This document shows positions 16,601 through 24,696 of a stretch of 64,000 nucleotides of DNA, piece after piece; positions within the stretch are counted from its first letter, which is position 1, and every line of letters begins with the position of its first letter. The stretch is from Micromonospora sp. C31 (GTDB lineage Bacteria > Actinomycetota > Actinomycetes > Mycobacteriales > Micromonosporaceae). Both the position numbers and the translations under genes were made by a program. Where the stretch lies: positions 1 through 64,000 of the forward strand of contig NZ_JAGPXN010000018.1 of assembly GCF_018070575.1 (NCBI RefSeq). The letters are read 5' to 3'. The notes under the pieces are model-generated. The model did no database searches. It saw only the letters and a list, made by a program, of their open reading frames with translations, and was not told where the DNA came from.

Positions 16601-18037
16601 CCCGGTGCGCCGGTTCAGCGGCTCCAGGTCCCGACCTCGTTCGCGGCGAGGACGTCCGGCAAGTCGACGGCGGCGACCTCGCCCGAGGCCGGTCCGCAGG
16701 CCGCGCCCTGGACCGACATCGCCGACTACCCGGCCGTGGTGATGGACAACCGGGTGGTCAACCTGGGCGGCAAGGTGTACTCCATCGCCGGCGGCACCGG
16801 ATCGGCGTCCTCGGCGAAGAACTACGCCTACGACCCGGTCGCCCAGACCTGGACCCCGATCGCCGATCTGCCCGGCGCGCGTACCGCCATGACGGTGGGC
16901 GTCCTGGACGGCAGGATCGTCGCGACCGGTGGCTGGGGCACGGCCGGCCCCGACGGCACCACCTGGTCGTACGACCCGGCGGCCGACACCTGGACGGAGA
17001 AGGCCGACAATCCCGCGCCGCGCTCCGCCGCCGGCCAGGCGGTCGCGGGCGGCAAGCTGTACGCCGTCGGCGGCTGCACCACGGCGTCCTGCACGCCGAT
17101 GTCGAACGACGTCGTGCGCTACGACCCGGCCGGCGACAGCTGGGAGACGTTGGCCGACTACCCGAAGTCGGTGGCCTTCCTCTCCTGCGGCGGGATCGAC
17201 GGCATCGTCTACTGCACCGGAGGCAACGACGGCTCCGCGGCGCAGAAGGCGAGCTACGCCTACGACCCGGGCGCCGACACCTGGACGGCCATCGCGGACG
17301 CGCCGGCCGACAACTGGGCCAGCTCGTTCGCCGTGGCCAACGGCAAGTTCCTGGTCGTCGGCGGCTCGCAGGGTGGTGCCATCACCAACGTCGGCTTCGC
17401 CTACGACCCGGCCACCTCCTCCTGGTCGAGCCTGCCGAACGCCAACACCGCCCGCTACCGCGGCGGCGCGGCGTGCGGCTTCTACAAGGTCGGCGGTTCC
17501 TCCGGCGGCTTCACCGCGACGCGGGACAGCGAGGTGCTGCCCGGGTTCGAGGAGTGCGCCGCCAGCACCGCCGACGTCAGCTGGATGACGATCGACAGGA
17601 CGGCGGCCACCCTGGCGCCGGGCCAGGCCGTCACGGTCAACGTCGGCATGACGGCGAACGTGGACCAGCCCGGCACCTACACCGCCTCGGTCGCCATCAA
17701 GGAGAACACCCCGTACACGGTGGAGCCGGTGGCGGTCACGATGAACGTGCTGCAGCCGACGACCTGGGGCAAGCTGATGGGCACGGTCACCGGGACGAGC
17801 TGCCAGGGTGCCGGCTCGCCGATCCCCGGAGCCATCGTCCAGGTCGACTCGTGGGCGATGTCCTGGACGTTCGCCACCGACGCCGAGGGCAGGTACGCCT
17901 ACTGGATGGACCGCCGGAACAACCCGTTGACGATGATCGTCGCCAAGGACGGCTGGAAGCCCCAGACCCGGCAGACGAGGATCAACACCGCCGCACCCAC
18001 GGTGGAGGACTTCGCGCTGTCACCCGTGCGCTGCTGA
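13655..18037 (+). CDS. Large secreted subtilisin-family (S8) protease with kelch repeats
   Basis: The protein has 1460 residues. ATG 13655 follows GGAGGAGG by 8 nt. Residues 1-38 are a signal peptide cut near AQA/SP. A propeptide precedes the S8 domain, whose triad is Asp in ANIDTGVQFDHP (about 193), His in NGHGTHTMG (about 239) and Ser in YNGTSMAAPH (about 409). Two carboxypeptidase-regulatory-like modules (about 482-560 and 565-648) follow, then a jelly-roll/MAM-like region with SLVSPVVDL (about 665-825), a third regulatory-like module (to about 915), kelch repeats (about 1022-1295: YDPVAQTWTPIADLPG and similar), and a last regulatory-like module. The protein probably acts outside the cell as a protease with adhesive or substrate-binding modules. 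It is flanked by paralogous regulators. Confidence 0.92.
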   Translation: MFTHPPTRRWARSLVSAGAAMILAATGLAATGSAAQASPSDKIRPELTKELQGKTEGDFWIRFKDRADLGQAAAIEDWAKRGTAVADALKKTAASSQSKIRAELDGSGTRYETFWATNAIKVSGGSLTMAQSFAAHAEVEGLYAPVAYEVPEVTKGTAEKTVNALEWGIANINADDVWSQYGAKGAGITVANIDTGVQFDHPALVNSYRGNNGDGTFDHNYNWFRAAGTCAAPCDTNGHGTHTMGTMAGADGANQIGVAPDVRWIAANGCCPNDAALVTSGQWMLEPTDLNGQNPDASKRPNIINNSWGTTLPSNDPFMEDVTLAWTASGIFGVWSNGNSGSACQTSGSPGSLVSNYSAGAYDVNNNIASFSSRGAGQNGEIKPNIAAPGVNVRSSIPGSGYASYNGTSMAAPHLAGAIALLWSAAPALVGDVDATRALLDGSAVDKADAQCGGTADDNNVFGEGRLDALALLEGAPIGDTGTLAGKVTDAATGAPVPGATVTLTGAADRELTTGADGTYSSLLPVGDYQVAVAAFGYQAKTTPAAVARNATTTLDVALTAVPSVTVSGTVTDGSGHGWPLYAKVTVEGQSGVSDYTTPVNGRYTLKLPAGSTYDLKVEPQYPGYQTVTKQVVVGTGNATANVAVPVPTNACTTAPGYRFGSDGEYETFDGSTVPAGWSVVDHAASGQVWKFTDDGARGNLTGGTGNFAIIDSDEYGSGGKQDTSLVSPVVDLTGVTAPVIRFNQDYNWLGSDRADVDLSLDGGTTWTNVLRQAADVRGPKVTEIAVPQAAGQAQARVRFRYYDASYEWWWSVDNVLIGSQITCEPIDGGLVLGHVRDRNDNGYVDGATVISDDRPTEKATTVATPDDTGLADGFYWLFSTLTDTHRFTARAGDYVSQSKQVDVQADWATAANFQLAAGRLSVKPAQVTGTARMPSGKVTKSFTVTNTGGAPVAVEFSERAGGFELLRADGSRMSKQEVLGSPGAPVQRLQVPTSFAARTSGKSTAATSPEAGPQAAPWTDIADYPAVVMDNRVVNLGGKVYSIAGGTGSASSAKNYAYDPVAQTWTPIADLPGARTAMTVGVLDGRIVATGGWGTAGPDGTTWSYDPAADTWTEKADNPAPRSAAGQAVAGGKLYAVGGCTTASCTPMSNDVVRYDPAGDSWETLADYPKSVAFLSCGGIDGIVYCTGGNDGSAAQKASYAYDPGADTWTAIADAPADNWASSFAVANGKFLVVGGSQGGAITNVGFAYDPATSSWSSLPNANTARYRGGAACGFYKVGGSSGGFTATRDSEVLPGFEECAASTADVSWMTIDRTAATLAPGQAVTVNVGMTANVDQPGTYTASVAIKENTPYTVEPVAVTMNVLQPTTWGKLMGTVTGTSCQGAGSPIPGAIVQVDSWAMSWTFATDAEGRYAYWMDRRNNPLTMIVAKDGWKPQTRQTRINTAAPTVEDFALSPVRC

Positions 18038-18056
18038 CACCGACCGTCGGCTGACA

Positions 18057-18095
18057 GGTCCGGCCCGCCTGGTTTCCGACCAGGCGGGCCGGACC
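18057..18095. terminator. Bidirectional terminator hairpin
   Basis: This is a perfect 17-bp stem (18057-18073 with 18079-18095) with a TTCCG loop, 20 nt after the protease stop codon and 25 nt from the end of the convergent regulator gene. It has no T-run, but the position between convergent genes and the perfect stem make termination very likely. Confidence 0.85.
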
Positions 18096-18119
18096 GCGTC
18101 GGCCCCGGCAGCCCGTGCG

Positions 18120-18629
18120 TCAGACGGGGGCGAGGCGGAAGCCGACCCCACGGACCGCGTGGATCGACGCCGAGGCGTCCAGCCGGGCGAGCTTGTGCCG
18201 CACCCGGCGAACCACCGAGTGCATGTCGGAGCCCCGCCCGAGGTGCACGTTGCCCCAGACCGCGAGGTGCAGCCGCTCGTAGGTCCAGACCTGTCCGGGC
18301 GCCTCTACCAGGCAGCGCAGCAGGTCGTGCTCCAGTCGGGTCAGCTCGACCTCGCGGTCCAGCCAGCGCAGCACCCGTCGGTCGGAGTCGACGCTCAGGT
18401 CGGCCGGCGGTGGGGTCACGGGGCCCGCCACGGGCTCGGCCGGCGCGGCGGGCGCCACCGGCGCCACCGGCGCCACCGGGGGCGTCCCGGCTACGCCGAG
18501 GAACGTGCGCGCCTGGTCGACGCTCGAGACGATCAGGAACGCCTCGGTCCCGCCGAGCAGACGTGCGAGCCGCCTGCGTTCGGCCGGCGAGGAGGCGATG
18601 CCGATGACCAGCGGAGCCACCCCCCTCAT
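18120..18629 (-). CDS. Winged-helix (OmpR/PhoB-type) regulator, paralogue of the one at 12806
   Basis: The protein has 169 residues. ATG 18629 has GGAAGGGG 5 nt upstream, which favours it over the in-frame GTG at 18635. The N-terminal part (LVIGIASSPAERRRLARLL) matches the same region of the other regulator. A Pro/Ala/Val linker with repeated PVA units follows, then a C-terminal winged-helix domain (REVELTRLEHDLLRCL, VWTYERLHLAVW, VVRRVRHKLARLD, HAVRGVGFRL). No phosphorylation Asp is evident, so activity is probably set by another signal. It converges on the protease gene across a strong terminator. Confidence 0.82.
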   Translation of the reverse strand: MRGVAPLVIGIASSPAERRRLARLLGGTEAFLIVSSVDQARTFLGVAGTPPVAPVAPVAPAAPAEPVAGPVTPPPADLSVDSDRRVLRWLDREVELTRLEHDLLRCLVEAPGQVWTYERLHLAVWGNVHLGRGSDMHSVVRRVRHKLARLDASASIHAVRGVGFRLAPV

Positions 18630-19606
18630 TGCCACCCCTTCCGGTGCCCCACCACGGCGGGACGATTCTCGCCACGACGTCGATCGATGGGTCCACTGAC
18701 CCTAGTGACGTCGCGTCTCGCTGCGGTTAAGACAGTGACACGTAGGCGTCCATAAATTGCTTGCACTCCCCGGTCGGAGCAGGGGCGGGGCCCTTCACGT
18801 GGGCTTGCCCCGTCTGATGAGGGCGGCGAGGGCGTCCGGCGACCGGCAGCGCCCGACCTCCCGCCCGTACGCCCTGAGCCGACCCGTGCCGGAGCCCGTC
18901 CGCGGCGACCGGTCCTGCCCGGCCACGTCTAAACGGGCGCGGGTGGACGCGGCCCGGGGCACGGCGACCGGCTCAGGCGCGGGCGGGCGACCAGCCGGCG
19001 GGAACGAGCCGGGGTGGCGTCGGCGCCCTCGCCCTCGCCCTGGAAGAGGAGCCCGTCCCGGTCCGCAGCCACGATCCGATCGACGTAGACCCCCGCCCCT
19101 GGCTGGAGACGTCGGTGGTGCTGCTGAGACGCAGGTGGGTCGCCCGCTCGGGCAACTACGGGCTCCTGGCGGCCCGGCGCAGCGCCGCCGCGCTGTCCTA
19201 CGTGGACCTCGCTGGCACCGTCCAGGGTGCAGACCACGCGCCTCGCCGCGTCCACTTCGATCCGGCAGGAGGCTGGCGCGAGCTACCGGATCGAGGGCGA
19301 ACTCAGCAGGCCCGAGGCGCTCGCGATCGCCCGCTCGCTAAAACAGGGCGCCACTGTCGCCGGGACGTTGATACCTGCGCGGTATGAAGATGCCTGGGTG
19401 GTATCGAGACGACGGGGATTGCACCGCCGGCACGTCGAGGATCCGGCGCAGCGGTTGCGGTTCATGAACGGACCGTAGGGGTAATTGTGCCGGTGCCGGC
19501 CCGGGTGTGCACCCGGCGTGCCGATCCCGTGGCCCGCGCCGGGACCTGGTGGAGTCGGCCGGTGTCCTGACCGTGCACGCACGAGTGGGACGTCGGGAGG
19601 CATGGG
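18630..19606. other. Long stretch without an intact gene; contains a probable decayed gene
   Basis: The first part holds the promoter side of the regulator, including AGTGACA (18734-18740) and ATTGCTT (18756-18762), both also found upstream of the protease at 13459-13473. Between about 19020 and 19390 the plus strand carries protein-like pieces in shifted frames (VPVRSHDPIDVDPRPWLET, then FDPAGG, then YRIEGELSRPEALAIARSL). The last resembles the end of actinobacterial DUF4367-type or lipoprotein-like proteins. I read this as a frameshifted remnant. The rest shows nothing recognisable. Confidence 0.4.
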
Positions 19607-20131
19607 ATGGGTGCAGGACGCGGGGTGTCGCTGGCAACGGTGCTGCTGTTGGCGGGGTGCACGACGGCAGGGCAGCCGGCCGCGCCGGCCGCCGCCCCAC
19701 AGAGCGCGCCGCCGACGGGCGCGCCGTCGGCTGCGGCCCCCGGCTGCGGCTCGCAGGTGGAGACGGGGCCGCTGCCCGACTGGGCGGACGCCGGGTTCAG
19801 CGGGAGCACCCGGATGCCGCACGTCCTCGGCGCGAGCGGCGAGATCGTCGCGGTGCTGTTCGGACACCCGCTGACGCGGGTGAGGAGGAACGGGACGAAC
19901 AACAAGATCCTCTGGGTCGCCCGCCCCACCACGACAAACCCCGCCGTAGCCGCAGGTGGTCCCCTGCGGATCACCGCGACCCTGCATGGCAGCGGAGCCC
20001 GGGTGACCCGGGAGGTCGCCGGCGGCCCTGGTCCGTCGATCGTGGACCTGCCGCAGGCCGGCTGCTGGCGCTTCGAACTGCGCTGGTCCGGGCGCACCGA
20101 CGTGATGGACCTCGTCTACGGGGACAGCTGA
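19607..20131 (+). CDS. Putative lipoprotein of unknown function
   Basis: The protein has 174 residues. ATG 19607 has GGGAGG 6 nt upstream. The N-terminus is a lipoprotein signal with lipobox LLLAGC (Cys about 18), followed by an Ala/Pro/Gly linker. The mature part (about 45-174) contains two further Cys residues (CGSQVETGPLPDWADAGF and AGCWRFELRWSG) and a beta-rich pattern. Similar small proteins occur in actinomycetes, often without assigned function. It would be anchored on the outer face of the membrane. A terminator hairpin follows at 20221. Confidence 0.75.
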   Translation: MGAGRGVSLATVLLLAGCTTAGQPAAPAAAPQSAPPTGAPSAAAPGCGSQVETGPLPDWADAGFSGSTRMPHVLGASGEIVAVLFGHPLTRVRRNGTNNKILWVARPTTTNPAVAAGGPLRITATLHGSGARVTREVAGGPGPSIVDLPQAGCWRFELRWSGRTDVMDLVYGDS

Positions 20132-20220
20132 CGGCCCGGGCAGGGGAGCGCCCCGTCCGCCGGGCCGCCGCCCGGTCCACCCGATCCATCGGCAGGGCCG
20201 GGTCGCCGGGCGGGAAGCGA

Positions 20221-20257
20221 CCGGGGCGGGCGGTGGCGACGCACCCGCCCGCCCCGG
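20221..20257. terminator. Terminator hairpin between convergent genes
   Basis: A 15-base arm (20221-20235) pairs with 20242-20257, with one bulged C and a GCGACG loop. It sits between the lipoprotein gene and the convergent hydrolase gene ending at 20299. Confidence 0.75.
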
Positions 20258-20298
20258 GGCGCCCTCGCCGTGGTGCGGTGCGGGTCGACGGGCTGCGG

Positions 20299-21351
20299 TC
20301 AGGGGGCGCAGCCGGTGAGTTCGGGGCTGGACGGGGTGCCGGTGGCGGGTCCGAAGAAGAGCAACGCGCAGGCGCTGAAGAAGGCCGGGTTCTCCTCGGC
20401 GATCCAGTGGCCGGTGTCGGGGGCCACGACGGTACGCACGTCGGTGGCCACCTGCTGGTAGGAGGCGGCGACGGCCGGCCCGAAGACGGAATCGGCTCCC
20501 ATGGCCAGCACGGGAATGGTGAGGCGCTTCGCCTGCGCGTGGGCCTGGTTGTCGGCGGCGTCTTCCTTGAACGCCCGGTAGTACTCGTATCCCGCCGTCC
20601 GCTTCGCCGGGTCGGAATACGCGCGGTGGTAGACGTTGCGGTCGATCGCCTCCGGGTGCTGCGCCCGGTCGAAGAGCATTCCGAGATACGTCGGGACGTC
20701 CTCGTTGTCCATGATGCGCTCCGGGATGGGCGCGGGTGAGGCGTTGAACAGGAAGTGCCAGCTGATCCCGTAGAAGTCCTCCAACCCGAATCCCGGCAGC
20801 GGGCTTTCGACGACGCCGATCCGGGTGACCTCGGTGGGGAAGTCGCGGGCGTAGTTGTACGCGACCATCGCGCCGAGATCGTGGCCGATCAGGGCCACCT
20901 GCGTGAAGCCGAGCTGGTTGACCGCCTGGCGGATCCGGCGGGCGGTGGTGGCCTTGTCGTAGCCGCCGGCCGGAGCCGTGGAGGCGCCCAGGCCAGGCAG
21001 GTCGAACGTGATGACGGTGTGCTGCCGGGCGAGGGAGGGCAGCACCTTGTGCCACACCCACGACGTCTGCGGCCACCCGTGCAGCAGCACCAACGGCGAG
21101 CCGCTGCCGGTCCTGGTGTAGCGCAGGGTCGCGCCGTCGACCGTGACGTTGCCCTGTCGTACGCCCTGCCCGCCGACGGTCGCCGCGGCCAGCTCCGGCG
21201 TCGGGGTGGGCGCGACGGCCGCGGCACCGGCGCCCGCCGCGCCGACGAGCGCCAGTCCGAGCGCGGCCACGACGGCGATCCGCCCGCCTCGACGACGCGA
21301 ATCACGGCCTGGAGTCGGCTTCATCGCAGAACTCAACGCAGACAATCGCAT
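20299..21351 (-). CDS. Exported epoxide-hydrolase-like alpha/beta hydrolase
   Basis: The protein has 350 residues. ATG 21351 is the first good start; ATG 21324 (MKPTPGRDSRRRG) is an alternative that would begin directly at a twin-Arg-like, hydrophobic export signal (RRRGGRIAVVAALGLALVG). The hydrolase domain starts near residue 75, with oxyanion region LVLLHGWPQTSW, nucleophile Asp in ALIGHDLGAM (the GHDxG of epoxide hydrolases and haloalkane dehalogenases rather than a Ser) and His in PDTGHWIAEE. Cap-domain helices lie between. The natural substrate is unknown. It is transcribed divergently from the aminopeptidase gene. Confidence 0.85.
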   Translation of the reverse strand: MRLSALSSAMKPTPGRDSRRRGGRIAVVAALGLALVGAAGAGAAAVAPTPTPELAAATVGGQGVRQGNVTVDGATLRYTRTGSGSPLVLLHGWPQTSWVWHKVLPSLARQHTVITFDLPGLGASTAPAGGYDKATTARRIRQAVNQLGFTQVALIGHDLGAMVAYNYARDFPTEVTRIGVVESPLPGFGLEDFYGISWHFLFNASPAPIPERIMDNEDVPTYLGMLFDRAQHPEAIDRNVYHRAYSDPAKRTAGYEYYRAFKEDAADNQAHAQAKRLTIPVLAMGADSVFGPAVAASYQQVATDVRTVVAPDTGHWIAEENPAFFSACALLFFGPATGTPSSPELTGCAP

Positions 21352-21665
21352 GGGCACTTCGCTTTCCGTGAGTTGGCGACCGTATCGGACGGTCGGATCA
21401 AACAAATCGGAAACGGCGGCGTTGACGAACGCGCCTGGGACGCCGATCGAGCGGCTTCGAAGAGGTTACAACGGATGTCAAGGCGTCGATCGATTGTGGC
21501 GTTTCGGAAAGTCCCTTCGGTCCGTGCCGCCGGCACAAACGTCGATACCGGCGGCCACAACGGACATCCGGCGGCGACGATCGGGTTCTGGCCGTGCCGC
21601 CGGGGCGCGTCACGGGGGTGCGGTCGAGGGTTCCGGCGGCTTTGCCGAGGCTCCGCGGCGCGTGG

Positions 21666-21671
21666 CAGGAT
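21666..21671 (+). promoter_or_regulatory. -10 box of a leaderless promoter
   Basis: CAGGAT ends 7 nt before ATG 21679, with a TTGCCG -35-like element at 21642-21647 (18-nt spacer). No ribosome binding site is present. Confidence 0.5.
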
Positions 21672-21678
21672 ATCGACC

Positions 21679-23184
21679 ATGACAAGCGACGAGCAGGTGA
21701 AAGCCAGCCACCGCAACACCCCCACGAGCGATCAGTTTCGCGCTTTCATCGCCTCCGGCTGGGCCACTCCGGATGCGGCACCTGTCCCGCGCTCGGAGGT
21801 CGCCGACAACGCGGCCCGTCGCCGGGCGGCCTTGTCACGGCGGTTCCCGGGCGAGCGCCTCATCATCCCCGCCGGCGGCCTCAAGGTGCGCAGCAACGAC
21901 ACGGACTACACCTTCCGCCCGCACACGGCCTTCGCCTGGCTGACCGGCATGGGGTTCGACACCGAGCCCGACAGCGTCCTGGTGCTGGACCCGAAGCCCG
22001 ACGGCCACGAGGCGATCCTGTTCTTCCGGCCGCTGGCCCCGCGCGACAGCGAGGAGTTCTTCGCCGACTCCCGGTTCGGCGAGTTCTGGGTCGGACCCCG
22101 CCCCACGATGCGCGAGGTCGAGCAGCGGCTGGGCATCGGCACCCGGCACATCGACACGCTCCCGGACGTCCTGGCCAAGGACGCCGGCGCGACCGGGGTG
22201 CGTGTCGTGCGGGGGGCCGACGGAGAGCTCGCCCAGCTCGTCGACGAGACCCGGGCCCAGGCGGACACGTCCGCGTCGGTGACGCAGCAGCACGAGGCGG
22301 ACGAGGAACTGGCCCGCCACCTCTCGGGGATGCGGCTGCTCAAGGACGAGTGGGAGGTGGGCGAGATGCGCAAGGCGATCGCCGCCACCCACCGGGGCTT
22401 CGAGGCGATCATCGCCGGGCTGCCCGAGGCCGTCGGCAAGGAGCGCGGCGAGCGGTGGGTCGAGGGCCTCTTCGGCCTGTACGCCCGCCACGACGGCAAC
22501 GGGATCGGCTACGAGACCATCTGCGCGTCCGGCGACCACGCCAACACCATCCACTGGACCAAGAACACCGGGCCGGTCCGCGAGGGCGACCTCATCCTGG
22601 TGGACGCCGGTGTCGAGGTCGACTCCCTCTACACCGCGGACATCACGCGCACCCTGCCGGTGACCGGTCGCTTCACCGACGTGCAGCGCAAGATCTACGA
22701 AGCGGTCCTGGAGGCGCAGGAGGCCGGCCTGGCGGCGGTGAAGCCGGGCAACAGGTTCAGCGACATCCACGCCGCCGCGAACGTGGTCATCGCCCGACGG
22801 CTGCACGAGTGGGGGCTGCTGCCGGAGGGGGTGACCCTCGAGCAGACCCTGGACCGCGAGCGGGGCGGCTGGCACCGGCGATGGATGGTCCACGGCACGT
22901 CGCACCACCTCGGCATGGACGTGCACGACTGTCAGATGCTGCTGCGCCAGGACTACATGGACGGCGAGCTGAAGCCCGGGATGATCCTCACCGTCGAGCC
23001 CGGCCTGTACTTCAAGGCCGACGATCTGCTGGCGCCGGAGGAGTTCCGCGGCATCGGCGTCCGGATCGAGGACAACGTGCTGGTCACCGAGGACGGTCAC
23101 GAGAACCTGTCGTCGGCCATGCCGCGTACCGCCGACGACGTCGAGGCCTGGATCGCCCGGGTGCGCTCCGGCGCGGGTGCGTGA
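21679..23184 (+). CDS. pepP: Aminopeptidase P family (Xaa-Pro aminopeptidase)
   Basis: The protein has 501 residues. An N-terminal creatinase-like domain (about 35-200; FRPHTAFAWLTGMGF) precedes the pita-bread metallopeptidase domain (about 220-490). The dinuclear metal ligands are visible: Asp in LILVDAGVE, Asp in SLYTADITRTLPV, His in HGTSHHLGMDVHD, Glu in LTVEPGLYF and Glu in GVRIEDNVLVTEDG. It removes N-terminal residues preceding proline in the cytoplasm. It is a housekeeping-type gene that marks sequence outside the biosynthetic cluster. A leaderless promoter precedes it and a 15-bp hairpin follows. Confidence 0.93.
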   Translation: MTSDEQVKASHRNTPTSDQFRAFIASGWATPDAAPVPRSEVADNAARRRAALSRRFPGERLIIPAGGLKVRSNDTDYTFRPHTAFAWLTGMGFDTEPDSVLVLDPKPDGHEAILFFRPLAPRDSEEFFADSRFGEFWVGPRPTMREVEQRLGIGTRHIDTLPDVLAKDAGATGVRVVRGADGELAQLVDETRAQADTSASVTQQHEADEELARHLSGMRLLKDEWEVGEMRKAIAATHRGFEAIIAGLPEAVGKERGERWVEGLFGLYARHDGNGIGYETICASGDHANTIHWTKNTGPVREGDLILVDAGVEVDSLYTADITRTLPVTGRFTDVQRKIYEAVLEAQEAGLAAVKPGNRFSDIHAAANVVIARRLHEWGLLPEGVTLEQTLDRERGGWHRRWMVHGTSHHLGMDVHDCQMLLRQDYMDGELKPGMILTVEPGLYFKADDLLAPEEFRGIGVRIEDNVLVTEDGHENLSSAMPRTADDVEAWIARVRSGAGA

Positions 23185-23268
23185 GCCGGTCCGCGGACTG
23201 TCGGCCGGTCCGTGCGGGCGCCCGGCGCCCGGCCGGAACGGCCCCAGCGGCCGGCGCCGACCGCTGAC

Positions 23269-23303
23269 GCCTGTCGGGCACCGCGACCCGGTGCCCGACA
23301 GGC
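23269..23303. terminator. Terminator hairpin between convergent genes
   Basis: A perfect 15-bp stem (23269-23283 with 23289-23303) and a 5-nt loop lie between the aminopeptidase gene and the convergent ATP-grasp-like gene. Confidence 0.85.
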
Positions 23304-23313
23304 GGCGGTACGC

Positions 23314-24696
23314 TCAGCCGCCGTGGAAGGTGCAGCCGATCGTCGCGCCACCGGCCATGCTGACCACACCGACCCCGGGGTCGGTGCTGCCGCGGACGAG
23401 GCAGCCGGCGTAACCGTCCTCGTCGACGACGTCCCGGTCGGCCAGGTAGACCCCCCAGTTGAGGTAGAGGTCCCGCACGCCGCCGGCGCCGTCGGGGAAC
23501 GGTTCCGCGGCGGGCCGGACCCGACGTTGCAGCACGAACGGGCCGTCGACCGCGGCGCGGAGCCGGGCCTGCCACTCGTCCCCGTCGACCGTCCAGCCGG
23601 CGAGGACGCCGTTGCCGCCGTGCAGCAGCGTCGGCTTGAGGACCAGCTCGCCCTGCCGGGCCCGGGCGTAGGCGAGCAGGTCGACCTCGGCCCCCTCGGG
23701 ATCGGTGCCGCGCGGGCGCACGTACCGGGTCCACGGCAGGATCCGGTCGACGCAGGCCAGCTCGTCGGCGTCGAACAGGCCCCGGTGCCGGTCGTCGGAG
23801 AGCATGGCCAGGGTGCCCTTGTTGCCGTACAACTCGGCGTCCAGGCGGCTGAGCAGGCCGACCTTCTCCTGCTCCACGGCGACCAGCAGCGGCTCCACCT
23901 GGGCGGTCACCGCCGGGTCGGCCAGGTCCTCCGGTAGGAAGTACCGCAGGACGACGTCGACGGCGCGGCCCGCCACCGTCGGTCGGCCCGACGGGTACGT
24001 GAACTGGCCGAGGTGGCAGCCGATCGCCTCGATGCCGTATCCGGCGAGCAGTTCGGCCAGCACCTCGAGCCGGGACCCGACTATCGGGTAGTTCTCGATC
24101 GTGTCGACCACGGCGACGACGGGCGGCCGGTCCGCGGGGATCATCGGGGCGCACTCCGCGTACATGGTCCGCACGATGCAGCCCAGCGTGTCCCGGTACC
24201 GGAGCCGGTGCTCGTCCACGAACTCCCGCAGCGGCGGGTACGCCAGCATCGCCCGGTTGATGTCGGCACTCTCGAAACCGCCGAGCGCGCTGGTGATGTT
24301 GAATTCGAGCAGGCGGAAGCCCAGGCCGTCGTGGTAGAGGTCGGCGCGGCCGAGCGGGACGAGCGACCCGGCGCGGGCGCCGCGCGTGATCAGCGCCGTC
24401 TGCAGGGGATCCATGCCGACGGACTGCGCCAGCGCGGTGAGGTCGCCGTCGAACACCCGCTCCGGCAGGGCGCGCAGCAGGTCGTAGACGGTGCGCAGGT
24501 CCCGGGCGACGGCCCGGCACTCGGCCGCGCTGAGGAAGGCGGGGCCGCTCATGAACCGCTCCCGGTACGGCTCGAGAGTGGCCGAGTCCCGGGCGGCGGC
24601 GGTCGGGTCGTCCGTCGCCGCCCTCCGGGTGAGGTGCTCGGCGTACGCGCGGCCCAGGGGCGACCTGCCCACTGCGGGCGGCCGGATGGTCGTCAT
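23314..24696 (-). CDS. preATP-grasp/ATP-grasp-like ligase, copy 1
   Basis: The protein has 460 residues. ATG 24696 has GAGAGGA 6 nt upstream. I recognise the fold type by LLEFNITSALGGFE (about 130), a Rossmann-like VVAVVDTIENYPIVGSRLEV, YGNKGTLAML, ILPWTRYVRP and LVLKPTLLHGGNGVLAG, which resembles the ATP-binding Lys and glycine loop of circularly permuted or glutathionylspermidine-synthase-type ATP-grasp enzymes. ATP-grasp enzymes join a carboxylate to an amine or thiol. The protein at 32142 is a clear paralogue with the same motif order, which ties this gene to the biosynthetic cluster although it lies left of the divergent promoter region. The substrate is unknown. The 3' end is insulated by a hairpin. 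Confidence 0.7.
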   Translation of the reverse strand: MTTIRPPAVGRSPLGRAYAEHLTRRAATDDPTAAARDSATLEPYRERFMSGPAFLSAAECRAVARDLRTVYDLLRALPERVFDGDLTALAQSVGMDPLQTALITRGARAGSLVPLGRADLYHDGLGFRLLEFNITSALGGFESADINRAMLAYPPLREFVDEHRLRYRDTLGCIVRTMYAECAPMIPADRPPVVAVVDTIENYPIVGSRLEVLAELLAGYGIEAIGCHLGQFTYPSGRPTVAGRAVDVVLRYFLPEDLADPAVTAQVEPLLVAVEQEKVGLLSRLDAELYGNKGTLAMLSDDRHRGLFDADELACVDRILPWTRYVRPRGTDPEGAEVDLLAYARARQGELVLKPTLLHGGNGVLAGWTVDGDEWQARLRAAVDGPFVLQRRVRPAAEPFPDGAGGVRDLYLNWGVYLADRDVVDEDGYAGCLVRGSTDPGVGVVSMAGGATIGCTFHGG

